The notes below the pieces were generated by a model. It was given only the letters and a program-made list of their open reading frames with translations, did not search any database and was not told where the DNA came from. A stretch of 64,000 nucleotides of DNA, from the NCBI GenBank assembly GCA_900540935.1, contig UQHW01000003.1:45082-109081 (forward strand), read 5' to 3'. The DNA is from an uncultured Collinsella sp. Its GTDB lineage: Bacteria; Actinomycetota; Coriobacteriia; Coriobacteriales; Coriobacteriaceae. This document shows positions 18,924 through 28,687 of the stretch, one piece after another (within the stretch, counting starts at the first letter, position 1; each line of letters opens with the position of its first letter). The translations under genes and the position numbers were made by a program.

Positions 18924-21900
18924 ATGAAAGCGAATTCAGAAAAAACTAAGCAGAGTAAAAAAGCGACGCGCCGCGTACTGGCAGGCGTTTTGTGCGGAGC
19001 ATCCGTTTTGAGCCTGGTACTGTCGCTCGTCATGCCCCCGATCTCGCAGGCCATTGCCAACGATGTCCAGACGGTTTTTACCGAGGAAACTGTGATGGGG
19101 GGGTTCCTCAAGTGAGTCTACTGATGTAGAAAACACCAACAACGGGGATACCGAAAACCAGAATAGTGACGAGGTCGAGGGCGGCGAGACTGGCGACGAT
19201 GCTTCCGAGGCAGATCCGTTGTCTGATGACGCGGAAGCCGAGGGTGCTGCGCAACCTGCGGATGATGGAGAGCCCGTCTATAAGGTCGCTACTATTGCAA
19301 ATGAAGGTGAGGCTCACGGACTTCAACAAGATACGGACGGTTACACGCTGCTGGAGAGTGACGATGATTGGACTACCTATCTTGCCATGGAGAAGAAGCC
19401 CGAAAAGCTGCGTCTTGCGGCTGATATTAGTTCGAGTACATCAATCACCATCAGCCAAAACACCACGATCGACCTTGCGGGGCACAAGCTTAATTACCGC
19501 ACCGGCAGCAACGACACGTTCATTACGGTTAAGAGTGGCGCACTTACCATTGAGGACTCTGCAACACCAATCGATACGACTTCTCTTGTTGATGGTGATC
19601 ATCCCGGCCAGCCCGCAATCATGGCATGGGATGCCAGCAACAAAGCTACTCTTACCTACTATGTGACATCAAGTGTGCCTAATGAGGACCGCCTTGGCAC
19701 CACTGAAACCACAACTAAGCATGTCGTCAGCGGCTTCGGTGCAATTATCGGTGCGTCCGAAAGCGGATCGGTTCAACAGGTCATTTCCGTTCAGGATGGC
19801 GGTACGCTTAACCTCACCGGCGGTATGATCACAACGCCGAATAACTTGGCTAACAATGGCCATATTATTTTTGCCGAAGGCAAGAATAACGATACCCAAG
19901 TGAATATCAGCGGCGGCTATATCACTGGCGCGAATCTTAATCAGCAGCGCGGAGGCTGGGGCGGCGGCCTGTGCGTAGTAGGCGCGAAAGTCACAGTCAA
20001 CATGACCAACGGCGTGATTGCCGCGAACAAGGCCGCTTCTGGTGGCGGCATTTATGCTGAGAATGCCACGCTGAATCTCTCCGGTGGTGTCATCTCGGGC
20101 AACGCTACGTATGCAAACACTATCAACAATGGAGATAACACCAATGATGGCGGTTACGGCGGCGGTGTTTACACCAAGGGCGCAAACGTTACCATCAGTG
20201 GATCTGCCACTATAACTAACAACCGAGCTAACGCTCGCGTTGCTGACAGTAACGTTTATAACAACGGCCTGCTCGGCGGCGGCGGCATTGCGTCTACCAC
20301 CAATGGAACGCTAACTATGACGGGCGGCTCCGTTACGGCCAATTACTCCCATGAGGCTGGCGGCGGAATCTACGCTGGCTTTTGGAACCAGAAGATTACG
20401 TTCAAAATGACGGGCGGTACAATCGCGGGCAACGTGGCGGAGAACGCCGAAGGCGGCGGTCTGCGTATCAGCACTGATACGCACGCGACAATTGACGCTG
20501 ACGCTGACGGCAAGATATATATCACCAACAACAAGACCATGACGGGCTCTAACTCTGGCGAAGGTCGCAAAGGCGACTGGGGCGGCGGCGGTATCTTCAT
20601 TCAGAAGAACGGTAGACTCACCATTCTCAAATCGCTCATCACTGACAATAAGGCCGGTGGCTGGAGCGGCGGAATTGGCGCATGTCCTACGGGAGAGACG
20701 ATCGTTTCACACTCCAATGGTGCTGCTATCTATGGCAATACTGATAACGTTGACCAAGATGGCGCTACATTGGATACACCCCATTATTCCGCTGGTGGCG
20801 ATGGCAAAAAGCAAGACCAGGATCCTGATTACATCACGCCTGACTTCAAAAGCGCCGGCCATAAGGATTTCTTCCTGGTACGTAATAAAGATGGCGCGGA
20901 TAAGACGATCGCTGTCGTTCTTGGCAAGATGCTCGGCGGCGGATCGGCTGGTTGGCAGGGCACTTGCGATGGAAATCCGATTACCATCGACCCAAATGGC
21001 GGTGCCGAGGCCAAGTACATGTTCGGTCTTGAGGCCCATCCGACTGATGAGGCCATGGGAAAGGCGAAGACAGCGGCTACGACCATCATCAGTGGTAACT
21101 ACTCCTACACCCACGGTGGCGGCATTATGACCAACGGCGATCTTGTCGTTGGCGACGCCGCTGCCTTGGACGTGTACCCTGCAATTAAAGTCAAGGCCAA
21201 CAAGTTCCTTATAAAGGATGGCGCTAAACAAGATCTCAAGAATCATTCCTATCAGTTTGAGCTCCTGGGCGCACCTGCCAATTCATCCAATGAACCATAC
21301 TGGAATGAGGACGGCACACTCAACGCAAACGGATGCGAGGCGACGTCTGCGGTTACCGTTAATGAAGACGGTGAGATTGTCATTGATACTGCCGCGAACT
21401 ATCAGTCGGGTAATTACGACCTTTACCTGGTTGAGGTCCCCATCAATGAGGAGGGCACCACATTCGATAAGACCATCTATAAAATTCATGTGAGCGTCAG
21501 CGCTAATCCGGTTACAACTAGCCTTTTGGGGATCAACATTAATCGCTATGTGGTTGATGCGAACACATCCAAAGTATCCGTCAAAAAGAAAAACGGTACC
21601 GAATTCACTGATTATGATGGCTTCTATAGCTGGAGCACGGATACGGCTGACAGTGCCGTCTCGACCGTAAAAATCGGCAACGGCTCCAATCCTGCATTTA
21701 TGAACGAACTTGCTCCCTACAAGACCTCAGGCACCTGGACGCCTCAGGTGACCAAGAAGGTCGATGGCGGCGAGATGAAGAAGTTCAAGTTCAAGTTGTA
21801 TGCTGAGAATACCGACAACACGGAGAAAACTTTTCAGCCCATATATACATATACTTCTGGGTCAGAAAACCCTCAGACAGTAAAGTTCAATCCGGTACAA

Positions 21901-22293
21901 ATCGGCCCACTAGGCGTTGATGAGCTCGATAGCAATCAGCAGGCGAAGTTCACCTACTACATCCGTGAATGCCCCGCCGACGAGAACGAAGGCACCGAGC
22001 ACGAAGGCTACAAGAACGACACAAAGACTTTCAAGGTCGTGGTGACGGCAAAGGATGACGGCAAAGGACATCTGACCTGCACGCCGGCCTATTACGAGGT
22101 CGACGCCAACGGCGCGGAAACCAAGACCGACACCCCCACCTTCACCAACACCTACTCCACCACTCTGCCTCTTTCCGGTATGTCGGGCGTCACTCCGACA
22201 TACCTTGCCGGCGCGGCGGTGCTTTGCGCTGCTGCAGCCTGGATGCACATTCGTCGCAAGGCGAATGCGAAGGGAGGCGAGCGTCGTGAATAA
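18924..22293 (+). CDS. Large cell-wall-anchored pilus/adhesin subunit, frame broken at a G7 tract
   Basis: Read as one gene, this codes for about 1,120 residues: a signal peptide (18924 onward), an acidic linker, a repetitive Gly-rich beta-helix region (GGGIYAENATLNLSGG-type repeats), a pilin isopeptide-linker-like domain, and a C-terminal sorting signal LPLSG, hydrophobic helix and RRK tail. In this sequence the signal-peptide frame stops at 19115. The rest is open in another frame from about 19096 to 22293, where the first available start is only a TTG at 19219 with no signal peptide. The switch lies at seven G residues (19097-19103). Six Gs would join the frames as MGGSSSE. GGAG precedes the ATG at 18924. 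Likely the tip adhesin of the pilus, with OFF state or assembly error here. Confidence 0.8.
19097..19103 (+). repeat. Homopolymeric G7 tract, candidate phase-variation switch
   Basis: Seven consecutive Gs immediately after the signal peptide coding region of the large adhesin. Loss of one G restores the full reading frame. Confidence 0.7.
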
Positions 22294-23953
22294 GAAAGTT
22301 TGCTCCTTCCCGATCCTGTTTGCGCTGCTTGCCCTCCTGATCGGCACCTGCGCGGTTGTGTTCCCCGCATCCGCGCAGGCCGCGCCGACCTCGACCGGTT
22401 CCATCACGGTGAGCGGCACCGTGGCGAGCAGCTACGACGCCTACCAGATTTTTGACGCCAACGTCGTCGACGGCGACAACGACGCCAAGATCGCCACCGA
22501 CCTCGCCTGGGCAAGCGACGCCGCGCGCGACGCCGTCCTGCCCGTGCTGCACAGCGCCGGCATGCCCAAGTCCCAGACCACCGCGCAGGAAGCTGCCGAG
22601 TGGCTGAACGCCGATTCCCACCTTACGAGCGCGCTGAGCGCACAGCTCGCTCGTTCCCTCCAGAGCTCTGGCGCCGTGTCCGTGCCCCTTAACGCGGGCA
22701 CGGCGGCCGAGCTGCCCTGCGGCTACTGGCTCATCGTCGCCGACGACGACGCCATCGCCCAGGACGAGGCCGGCACCGCGCCGATCATGGCCCTGGTCGG
22801 CGGCAGCGCCGTTACCGTCAAGCCCAAGGCCGCGACGCCCAAGGTGGCCAAGCACGTGCTGGAGGACGGCACCGCCGCCTGGGGCAAGGCCGCCGACGCC
22901 ACGGTCGGCGACGACCTGTACTGGCGCCTCTCGGCCACGGTCCCGGCGGGGCTTTCCGCCTACGACGCCTACGCGGTGCAGTTCGTCGACGCCATGAGCG
23001 CGGGGCTCGACCCCTCCAGGGTCGCCGCGAGCATGCGCGTGTACGTGGCGGCGGGCGCGGACGGCGGCTTCGACGCGGTCAAGACCGGCAAGGGCGGGCG
23101 CGCCGGCACCGAGCCCGCCAAGGGCTGGACCGACATCACGGCCCAGTGCGCCACCAAGGTGGCCGCGGACGGAACCTTTACCGTGCGCACCGGAGACCTG
23201 ATCGCCGCGCTCGGCGGGGCGGACGCCTTCACCGCGGGCGCCCGCGTGGTCGCCGTGTACAACGCGCCGCTCAACAGTGCATGCAACCACGGCATCGCCA
23301 AGGGCAACCCCAACGAGGTCTACCTGCGCTACCCGCGCTCTCCCTTTGCCGACCAGTCCGGCGACGCCGGCTTCACCCGCACGCCGAGCGATGACGCGAC
23401 GGCTTACACCTGGGATCTCGCACTCACCAAGCGCGGCAGCGACGGCGACAAGCCGCTGCCCGGGGCGGTTCTGAGCATCACCGACGACCGCGGTCGCACG
23501 CTCGCGGCCGATGGCACGTGGGATGCGGAGGGCAAAGCCACCGTCACCACGGGCGAGGACGGTCGCGTGACCGTCTCGGGCGTGGACTCGGGCAAACTGG
23601 AGGTTCGCGAGCTCAAGGCGCCCAAGGGCTACACTGCCTTTGAGGGCACGCGCTCCGTGACGGTCAAGGCCGAGGGCCTGGACGTCGACCAGGTGGCCGC
23701 CGCCAAGCCCAAGCTCACCATCACCGCCGAGTCGCCCCTGCGCGCCGACAGCGCGGACGGGTCGACGGGCAGCCTGGAGGCGTCGCTCATCAACACGCCC
23801 ACCGGCACGCCCCCTAGCACTATCACCGGAGGCTTCATGCCCTCGACAGGCGATATGGCAATGTACGCCGCGGCCGCCGCAGCGGTCGCCGGAGCCGCAC
23901 TCCTCGTGGCCGCGCTCCTGATCAAGCGGGGAGGTGGCAGCCATAAAGAGTAG
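22286..23953 (+). CDS. Cell-wall-anchored pilin subunit with D2 and Cna-B-like domains (MPSTG signal)
   Basis: A 555-residue exported protein. The GTG start at 22286 overlaps the previous stop by 8 bases and has GGGAGGCGAG upstream; longer starts lie inside the preceding gene. Signal peptide to about residue 30 (ASAQA). A first pilin-like domain is followed by VTVKPKAATPKVAK near 170, in the position where sortase-linked pilins carry the pilin-motif lysine. Next come a fimbrial D2-type isopeptide domain, then a Cna-B domain near 385-475 (LPGAVLSITDDRG ... VRELKAPKGYTAFEG). The sorting signal is MPSTG at 518-522, then a hydrophobic helix and KRGGG. It is probably a minor or basal pilin. GC-richer than the two flanking subunits. 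Confidence 0.85.
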   Translation: MNKKVCSFPILFALLALLIGTCAVVFPASAQAAPTSTGSITVSGTVASSYDAYQIFDANVVDGDNDAKIATDLAWASDAARDAVLPVLHSAGMPKSQTTAQEAAEWLNADSHLTSALSAQLARSLQSSGAVSVPLNAGTAAELPCGYWLIVADDDAIAQDEAGTAPIMALVGGSAVTVKPKAATPKVAKHVLEDGTAAWGKAADATVGDDLYWRLSATVPAGLSAYDAYAVQFVDAMSAGLDPSRVAASMRVYVAAGADGGFDAVKTGKGGRAGTEPAKGWTDITAQCATKVAADGTFTVRTGDLIAALGGADAFTAGARVVAVYNAPLNSACNHGIAKGNPNEVYLRYPRSPFADQSGDAGFTRTPSDDATAYTWDLALTKRGSDGDKPLPGAVLSITDDRGRTLAADGTWDAEGKATVTTGEDGRVTVSGVDSGKLEVRELKAPKGYTAFEGTRSVTVKAEGLDVDQVAAAKPKLTITAESPLRADSADGSTGSLEASLINTPTGTPPSTITGGFMPSTGDMAMYAAAAAAVAGAALLVAALLIKRGGGSHKE

Positions 23954-24061
23954 CTGGCAGCCCCACAGAGAGCGGGGCGAGACATAGCGAAGCAGATGCT
24001 AAGACACAGACAGATGATGACCGATCGAATGAGAACCAACCGGAAAATGGAGGAAAAGAAG

Positions 24062-25861
24062 ATGAGCATGAGCAAGAACATCGCACGCCTGGCAGTAACC
24101 GCCGGCCTCACAGCAGCGCTGAGCTTCGGCGGAGTTATGGCCCCGGTGACCATGGCGTTCGCGGCTGAGGGCGGCAGTGCCACAAGCTATGTGCCGACGG
24201 CGACAACGATCGGCAACGTAACCATTACTGAGAGCACCTATGCCGACACCACGTTTAAGGGCATCCAGATTTTCAAGGCCACGGTGACACAGGATAAGGC
24301 TGATGCGGATGGCGATGGCACCGCTGAAGGAGATTGGAAAGCGGATGGCGATAAGACGCTGTCTGATATCGACTGGGCATCTGATACCGTGAAGGACGCT
24401 GTGACCGGGGAATTTGCCGGTGTTCCTGGTGCGCCTAGCGCAGATGCTGGAGCTCAGGCATGGGCCAAGTACATTAACGAAAACAAGGGCAGCAATGTTG
24501 GCAAGGACGCTCGGGTTGATGCCGGCAGTACACTCGACAAAATCGCTAAGTCGCTTGAAAAACTGACGTGGAAAGACGCGAAGCAGGGCACCAAAGGGAC
24601 CTTTGATGGAATTGACGCGGGCTACTGGCTCTTTGAGACAAAGTCGGTTGGTAAGACTACTGGGGAAGATGGTAATGATGATGCTTACACCTCGCCGATC
24701 TTTACCATCGTCGGCGGCGCCGATGTAAATGCGGAGCCCAAGAAGGACGTCCCCAATGTCACCAAGGCCGTCAAGGACAACAAGGACGGCAAGTGGGTTA
24801 CGGACGACAGCAAAACTGTTTTCCAAGCTGCAAACAAGGCGGCTGACTCCGCTGCTGGTCAGCTGGTTGAGTATCAGCTTGCCGGTACTGTCGCGAGCAA
24901 CATCAACACGTACATTAAGTACAGCTACACCTTCACGGACGAGCTTCCTCTCACGATGGCTCCAGAGCTTGGCAATGACAACAAGCCCGTTGTCGAGGTT
25001 AAAATTGGCGAGAGCATCGTTAGTTCCGATTCCTACACCGTGTCTTACAGTACGGATGGCGGCAAGAATACCCTGTCCGTCTCTTTTGATAATCTGAAAG
25101 TAGCCAAGGATTCCAACAACAACCTTATTACCGTTAACGGCGATTCGAAGGTCTATGTGAATTACAAGGCCAAGCTTGATCCTGAGAAGATTTCGGCAGA
25201 CATGCTCGGTAAAGCACAGGAGAACAAGGTCAAACTGACCTACTCCAACAACCCGCACACTACTGACACCGGCACCACGGTCGATCACTCCGCCTACGAC
25301 TACACCTACGGCATCGACGTTATCAAGGTCGGTAGCGATGCAGAAACTAAGCGTCTTGAGGGGGTCGAGTTCACGCTTCAAGAGAAAAACGGCGATACTG
25401 TTGAAGAGAAATATATCGACTCCAAGGGCGTGAAGCACGAGAAGACTGACAAGGTTACGCTCAAGACGGACAAGGACGGCAAGATCAACGTCATCGGTCT
25501 TGACGAGGGCACCTATATCCTCAAGGAGACCAAGCCTGCCCCTGGCTACAACAACTCTGCTGCCAACGGTGTTACGTTTACCATTGCGCGTGGCACGCTT
25601 AAGCAAGACCGTTCTGATGTAATTCCTGAGGTAAATTCTGCCAATGTCACAGCTGCTGATGGCGTCGTGAAAGACAATGAGGCCACCGCTTCTACCGGTA
25701 AGCTCAGCTTCACCATTGTCGACCAGAAGGGCTCCGGCCTCCCGCTCACCGGTCTCAACGGCGTGACCTTCACTTGGATCGCTGGTGGCGCGGTGCTGTG
25801 CATCGGCGTGGCACACCTCATCCGCAGCCGTAAGCAGGCTGAGGAGTCCGAGCAGGAGTAA
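24062..25861 (+). CDS. Major pilin-type backbone subunit with LPLTG sorting signal
   Basis: A 599-residue exported protein and the best candidate for the pilus backbone. ATG at 24062 has GGAGG eight bases upstream. Signal peptide to about residue 37 (AFAAEG). An N-terminal domain ends in TIVGGADVNAEPKKDVPNV; the EPKKD lysines sit where the canonical YPKN pilin motif is expected. A fimbrial isopeptide D2-type domain follows (YTFTDELPLTM), then a Cna-B-type domain (LEGVEFTLQEKNG ... ILKETKPAPGYN, with the E-box-like KETK). LPLTG is at residues 560-564, then a hydrophobic helix and RSRK. A strong terminator at 25962-26000 ends the unit. Polymerisation is expected by the class C sortase at 28688. 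Confidence 0.87.
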   Translation: MSMSKNIARLAVTAGLTAALSFGGVMAPVTMAFAAEGGSATSYVPTATTIGNVTITESTYADTTFKGIQIFKATVTQDKADADGDGTAEGDWKADGDKTLSDIDWASDTVKDAVTGEFAGVPGAPSADAGAQAWAKYINENKGSNVGKDARVDAGSTLDKIAKSLEKLTWKDAKQGTKGTFDGIDAGYWLFETKSVGKTTGEDGNDDAYTSPIFTIVGGADVNAEPKKDVPNVTKAVKDNKDGKWVTDDSKTVFQAANKAADSAAGQLVEYQLAGTVASNINTYIKYSYTFTDELPLTMAPELGNDNKPVVEVKIGESIVSSDSYTVSYSTDGGKNTLSVSFDNLKVAKDSNNNLITVNGDSKVYVNYKAKLDPEKISADMLGKAQENKVKLTYSNNPHTTDTGTTVDHSAYDYTYGIDVIKVGSDAETKRLEGVEFTLQEKNGDTVEEKYIDSKGVKHEKTDKVTLKTDKDGKINVIGLDEGTYILKETKPAPGYNNSAANGVTFTIARGTLKQDRSDVIPEVNSANVTAADGVVKDNEATASTGKLSFTIVDQKGSGLPLTGLNGVTFTWIAGGAVLCIGVAHLIRSRKQAEESEQE

Positions 25862-25961
25862 CGCTCGCTCACCCATCCCTTTGGCAGGTGGGATGTGATG
25901 GCCATGAGACTTGCGGACACTTTTCTCGTCCATCCACGTTCTTGCTTTGCCATTCTCTTTT

Positions 25962-26000
25962 CGGGGCAGACTCCGCACTGGAGTCTGCCCCGTTCTTTTT
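25962..26000 (+). terminator. Rho-independent terminator of the pilus operon
   Basis: A 13-bp perfect stem (25962-25974 with 25980-25992) closes loop GCACT and is followed by TTCTTTTT. Confidence 0.92.
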
Positions 26001-26040
26001 GGACAACACAGGCAGCCTCCACCGTCCGATGCGGACTCAT

Positions 26041-26144
26041 CCGTCATCGCGTTTCTTGACTCGTATGAGGTTCGGTTTAAGGTCCGTAGACGCTCGCGCG
26101 GTGCGGACGGTAGAAGGCATTTGCGCCGCAACAAGCGCAAATAA
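26041..26144 (+). pseudogene. Truncated copy of the small membrane protein gene at 26475
   Basis: Encodes SVIAFLDSYEVRFKVRRR and a basic tail nearly identical to the intact copy 480 bp downstream, but the N-terminal membrane segment and its start are replaced by unrelated sequence. The downstream flank (terminator and a conserved leader) is also duplicated. Confidence 0.6.
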
Positions 26145-26145
26145 G

Positions 26146-26174
26146 AATGCCCGGGGGTCGGATCCCGGGCATTT
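26146..26174 (+). terminator. Terminator after the truncated small gene copy
   Basis: AATGCCCGGG (26146-26155) pairs with CCCGGGCATT (26164-26173). It is the diverged counterpart of the hairpin at 26626-26652; both keep full pairing although the stem bases differ. Confidence 0.75.
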
Positions 26175-26474
26175 AACAAAACCAGAAAACTAGGCCGCCC
26201 GCGCTTTCGAACACTTACGCGGGGTGCGTCGTTTCCTGTAGCTATTGTATCCCGAATCACCCCGCCGATTCGGGACATTTTGAAAACGCAAACACGTCGG
26301 GCAAACTCGGACGACGCGGCCAGGTTCCGCCGTTCGAGGGATCGTGTGTGTAACTATCGAACAAATGTTTGTAAAAATCGCGTTCACCAGGCGCAGGCGC
26401 GTCCGCTCGCAGTAAAATACCCTTGCGACGCATCCCGTGCGCGGGCGGCCGACGACTCGATCGGAGGTCCCCAA

Positions 26475-26624
26475 ATGCTGAAATTCCTTAACGTGCTCGC
26501 CGCCCTTGCAGCGGTGGGCTCGTTCGTCATCGCGTTTTTTGACTCGTATGAGGTTCGGTTTAAGGTCCGTAGGCGCACGCGCGGTGCGGACGGTTCTCGG
26601 CGTTTGCGCCGCAAGCGCAAATAA
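26475..26624 (+). CDS. Small single-pass membrane protein with basic tail
   Basis: A 49-residue protein: one hydrophobic helix (about residues 3-22, FLNVLAALAAVGSFVIAFF) followed by a very basic tail ending RRLRRKRK. ATG at 26475 has GGAGG 7 bases upstream and a terminator follows directly, so this looks like a real small gene. Longer upstream frames are not supported by a binding site. Function unknown; the layout is positive-inside and topologically simple. A truncated copy lies upstream, and the segment from the gene body through its downstream flank (about 250 bp) is duplicated. Confidence 0.65.
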   Translation: MLKFLNVLAALAAVGSFVIAFFDSYEVRFKVRRRTRGADGSRRLRRKRK

Positions 26625-26625
26625 G

Positions 26626-26653
26626 AACGGCCGGGGTTGCAGCCCGGCCGTTT
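26626..26653 (+). terminator. Terminator after the small membrane protein gene
   Basis: Perfect 10-bp stem AACGGCCGGG (26626-26635) with CCCGGCCGTT (26643-26652), then T. Confidence 0.8.
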
Positions 26654-26816
26654 AACACGTTAGAAAACTAGGCTGCCCGCGCTCCTTAACACTTACGCGG
26701 GATGCGTCGTTTTCTATAAACATTGTATCCCGAATCTTTCTGTTGATCCGAGATATTTTGAAAACTCAAATACGGGCCTATGCCTGATAGAAATCTCGTT
26801 ATTTCCTAAAATTATG

Positions 26817-26839
26817 TATAATTCCAATATTAACTGGAA
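26817..26839 (+). promoter_or_regulatory. -10 box and inverted repeat before the nucleotidyltransferase toxin-antitoxin-like pair
   Basis: TATAAT (26817-26822) overlaps TTCCA (26822-26826), which pairs with TGGAA (26835-26839). This is the position expected for autoregulation by the helix-turn-helix partner. The -35 is poor. Confidence 0.45.
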
Positions 26840-26852
26840 CTAAGCGAAAAAG

Positions 26853-27821
26853 ATGGAAATGAACGAAGCGCTTGCCTACTTACAAGAAGCACTGGGCCTC
26901 TCCGCCAAGGCTAAAACTTGGCCTGGATCCGCACGCTTGCCGCTGCATCTGCGGTCGATTGAGGTCCGCGCCGTTGACGCAAATGGTTTTTCTTTTTTGC
27001 TTGCAAGTTTGCCTACTGGCGTTGGGCTTCCCGAGGCTAAGAGAGTCTATAGCCAGCTAGCCTTGCGTGCGGAGGCTCCTGTCGTCGTTTCGTTTCCTGA
27101 TGCCGATGCGCGTCAGCGCAAAGCATTGGTCGCACAAGGGATCCCCTTTGTTTGCCCCGGTAGACAGGCTTTTCTTCCATTTATGGGCGCTGCCTTCACA
27201 GAGAGAGGCAGCGTCCGGTTTCATAATCGCGCGACCAAGATGTCATCCAACGCGCAGGCTGCCGCAATCTGGGGAGCAGGGCAGGAGTCATATCATCCCG
27301 ATGACCTTTGTCGTGCGCTTGGGATTTCGGCAAGCCGCGCGAGTGAGGCCGTAACCGAGCTTGTAGACAGGGGGCTCGCAAGGCGCGAGCGGCGCGAACG
27401 GCGTGTCATTGCGTTCCCCGTGGCCGCGGATCTTCTGCTCAGTGAGCACATGGCAGAGTTCTCCTCGCCTGTCTCGAAGGTTGTTTTTGCAAGGAAGGCA
27501 CCACGGATCGACCGTCTCACTGACGCTGGCGAGACGGCGCTCGCTGCGCGTTCGATGCTTGCTGCGCCGAGCATGGAGCAAAAGGCTGTCTTAAGAAGTG
27601 CATGGCGTGGGCTGCGTGACCTTGAAGTCGCAGAAGGGGAACTGCCAGACAGCGAAACGACGATGATCCAAGTGTGGCGCTATGCGCCCGTGTTTGCCGA
27701 CTCCTCCCGTATCGACGACATTTCACTTGCGCTATCTTTGGCGGCAATCGACGATGAGCGAATTCAGCTTGAACTCGATCGCATGTTTGGAAAGGAATAT
27801 CCATGGCAGGAAGCGCTGTAG
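26853..27821 (+). CDS. Winged-helix protein, putative antitoxin of a nucleotidyltransferase pair
   Basis: A 322-residue protein with a winged helix-turn-helix near the middle (YHPDDLCRALGISASRASEAVTELVDRGL, residues about 148-178). The N-terminal part is a possible sensor or nuclease-like domain (VVVSFPDADARQRKALVAQGIPFVCPGRQAF). The gene overlaps the following nucleotidyltransferase by 19 bases. This pairing, DNA-binding protein first and MNT-fold protein second, resembles AbiE-type and related toxin-antitoxin modules, so an antitoxin/repressor role is inferred. Start at ATG 26853 or the ATG six bases later; the binding site is weak for both. AT-richer than neighbours, consistent with an acquired module inside the pilus locus. 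Confidence 0.65.
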   Translation: MEMNEALAYLQEALGLSAKAKTWPGSARLPLHLRSIEVRAVDANGFSFLLASLPTGVGLPEAKRVYSQLALRAEAPVVVSFPDADARQRKALVAQGIPFVCPGRQAFLPFMGAAFTERGSVRFHNRATKMSSNAQAAAIWGAGQESYHPDDLCRALGISASRASEAVTELVDRGLARRERRERRVIAFPVAADLLLSEHMAEFSSPVSKVVFARKAPRIDRLTDAGETALAARSMLAAPSMEQKAVLRSAWRGLRDLEVAEGELPDSETTMIQVWRYAPVFADSSRIDDISLALSLAAIDDERIQLELDRMFGKEYPWQEAL

Positions 27822-28576
27822 AAGGTCTCCAAGAATTTCAGCAGCATATGCAGGAAGCTGCAGGGTCGTATGCGCTTATTGGCGGCACAGCATGCGACAT
27901 TTTGCTCGCGGAGGCGGGACTTTCGTTTAGGGCGACCCACGATTTTGATGTAGTCATTGTCGCCGATGACCGGCTGCCTCAGACGGCCGAAGCCATATGG
28001 ACCTTGGTGTGTGATGGCGGCTACCGCTGTGGCTGGGGTGAAAGCGAAGCCTCATGTTTTTATCGGTTTACGGAACCAAAGAGGCCGGGTTATCCCCATA
28101 TGATCGAGCTCTTCGCGAAGTGCCCCGACTTTCTAAAGGGTCGTGAGGGGGTTGATGTGGCGCCAATTCACGTTGATGAAAACATAAGCAGTCTTTCGGC
28201 GATTTTATTGGACGATGCTTATTACAACTTGTTTCTTCAGGGAATTCGGACCGTAGACGGTGTTTCGGTCTTGGATACGGAATACATTGTCCCGTTCAAA
28301 GCGAAGGCGTATCTCGACCTAAAAGCTAGACGGGAAGCGGGGGAGAACGTTGATTCGAGGAAGGTAAAAAAGCATAAACACGATGCGCTGAGGCTTGCTC
28401 AGCTGCTTGGCGAGTCGGAAGGTGTCGACCTGGGCGGAGAACTGAAGGACGATATGCTTGCGTTTGTCAAAGATTGTGAGGTGGGCGACGTCAATCTGAA
28501 ACAAATTGGGGTTGCGGGTGTAACGATGGCGCAGTTGCTCGAGACGATGAAGGCAACATATGGCTTGATTGGTTGA
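27803..28576 (+). CDS. Nucleotidyltransferase-fold protein, putative AbiEii-like toxin
   Basis: A 257-residue protein with the nucleotidyltransferase signature IGGTACDILL followed by ATHDFDVVIV: the GG motif, then the D-x-D metal-binding pair. This is typical of the MNT/AbiEii superfamily. The rest contains a helical region and a conserved-looking EYIVPFKAKAYLDLKARRE segment similar to the second conserved motif of AbiEii-like proteins (Lys in the active site). Translation is coupled to the upstream winged-helix gene by overlap. The pair could give phage abortive infection or plasmid-style addiction; neither is shown by the sequence. Confidence 0.7.
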   Translation: MAGSAVEGLQEFQQHMQEAAGSYALIGGTACDILLAEAGLSFRATHDFDVVIVADDRLPQTAEAIWTLVCDGGYRCGWGESEASCFYRFTEPKRPGYPHMIELFAKCPDFLKGREGVDVAPIHVDENISSLSAILLDDAYYNLFLQGIRTVDGVSVLDTEYIVPFKAKAYLDLKARREAGENVDSRKVKKHKHDALRLAQLLGESEGVDLGGELKDDMLAFVKDCEVGDVNLKQIGVAGVTMAQLLETMKATYGLIG

Positions 28577-28687
28577 GTGGGGTTACGTGGCCCGGACGGT
28601 GCAGCCAAGCTGCGTTGTCCGCCGCGGAAGCTCGCTAATCGGCTATTATTTGTTTAGACAACTTGAGTTGTAGAGGAGTGACCGGCG

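Noticed and set aside
19219..22293. Adhesin as an independent gene starting at TTG 19219
   Set aside because: It would have no signal peptide, while a matching signal peptide frame lies directly upstream across the G7 tract.
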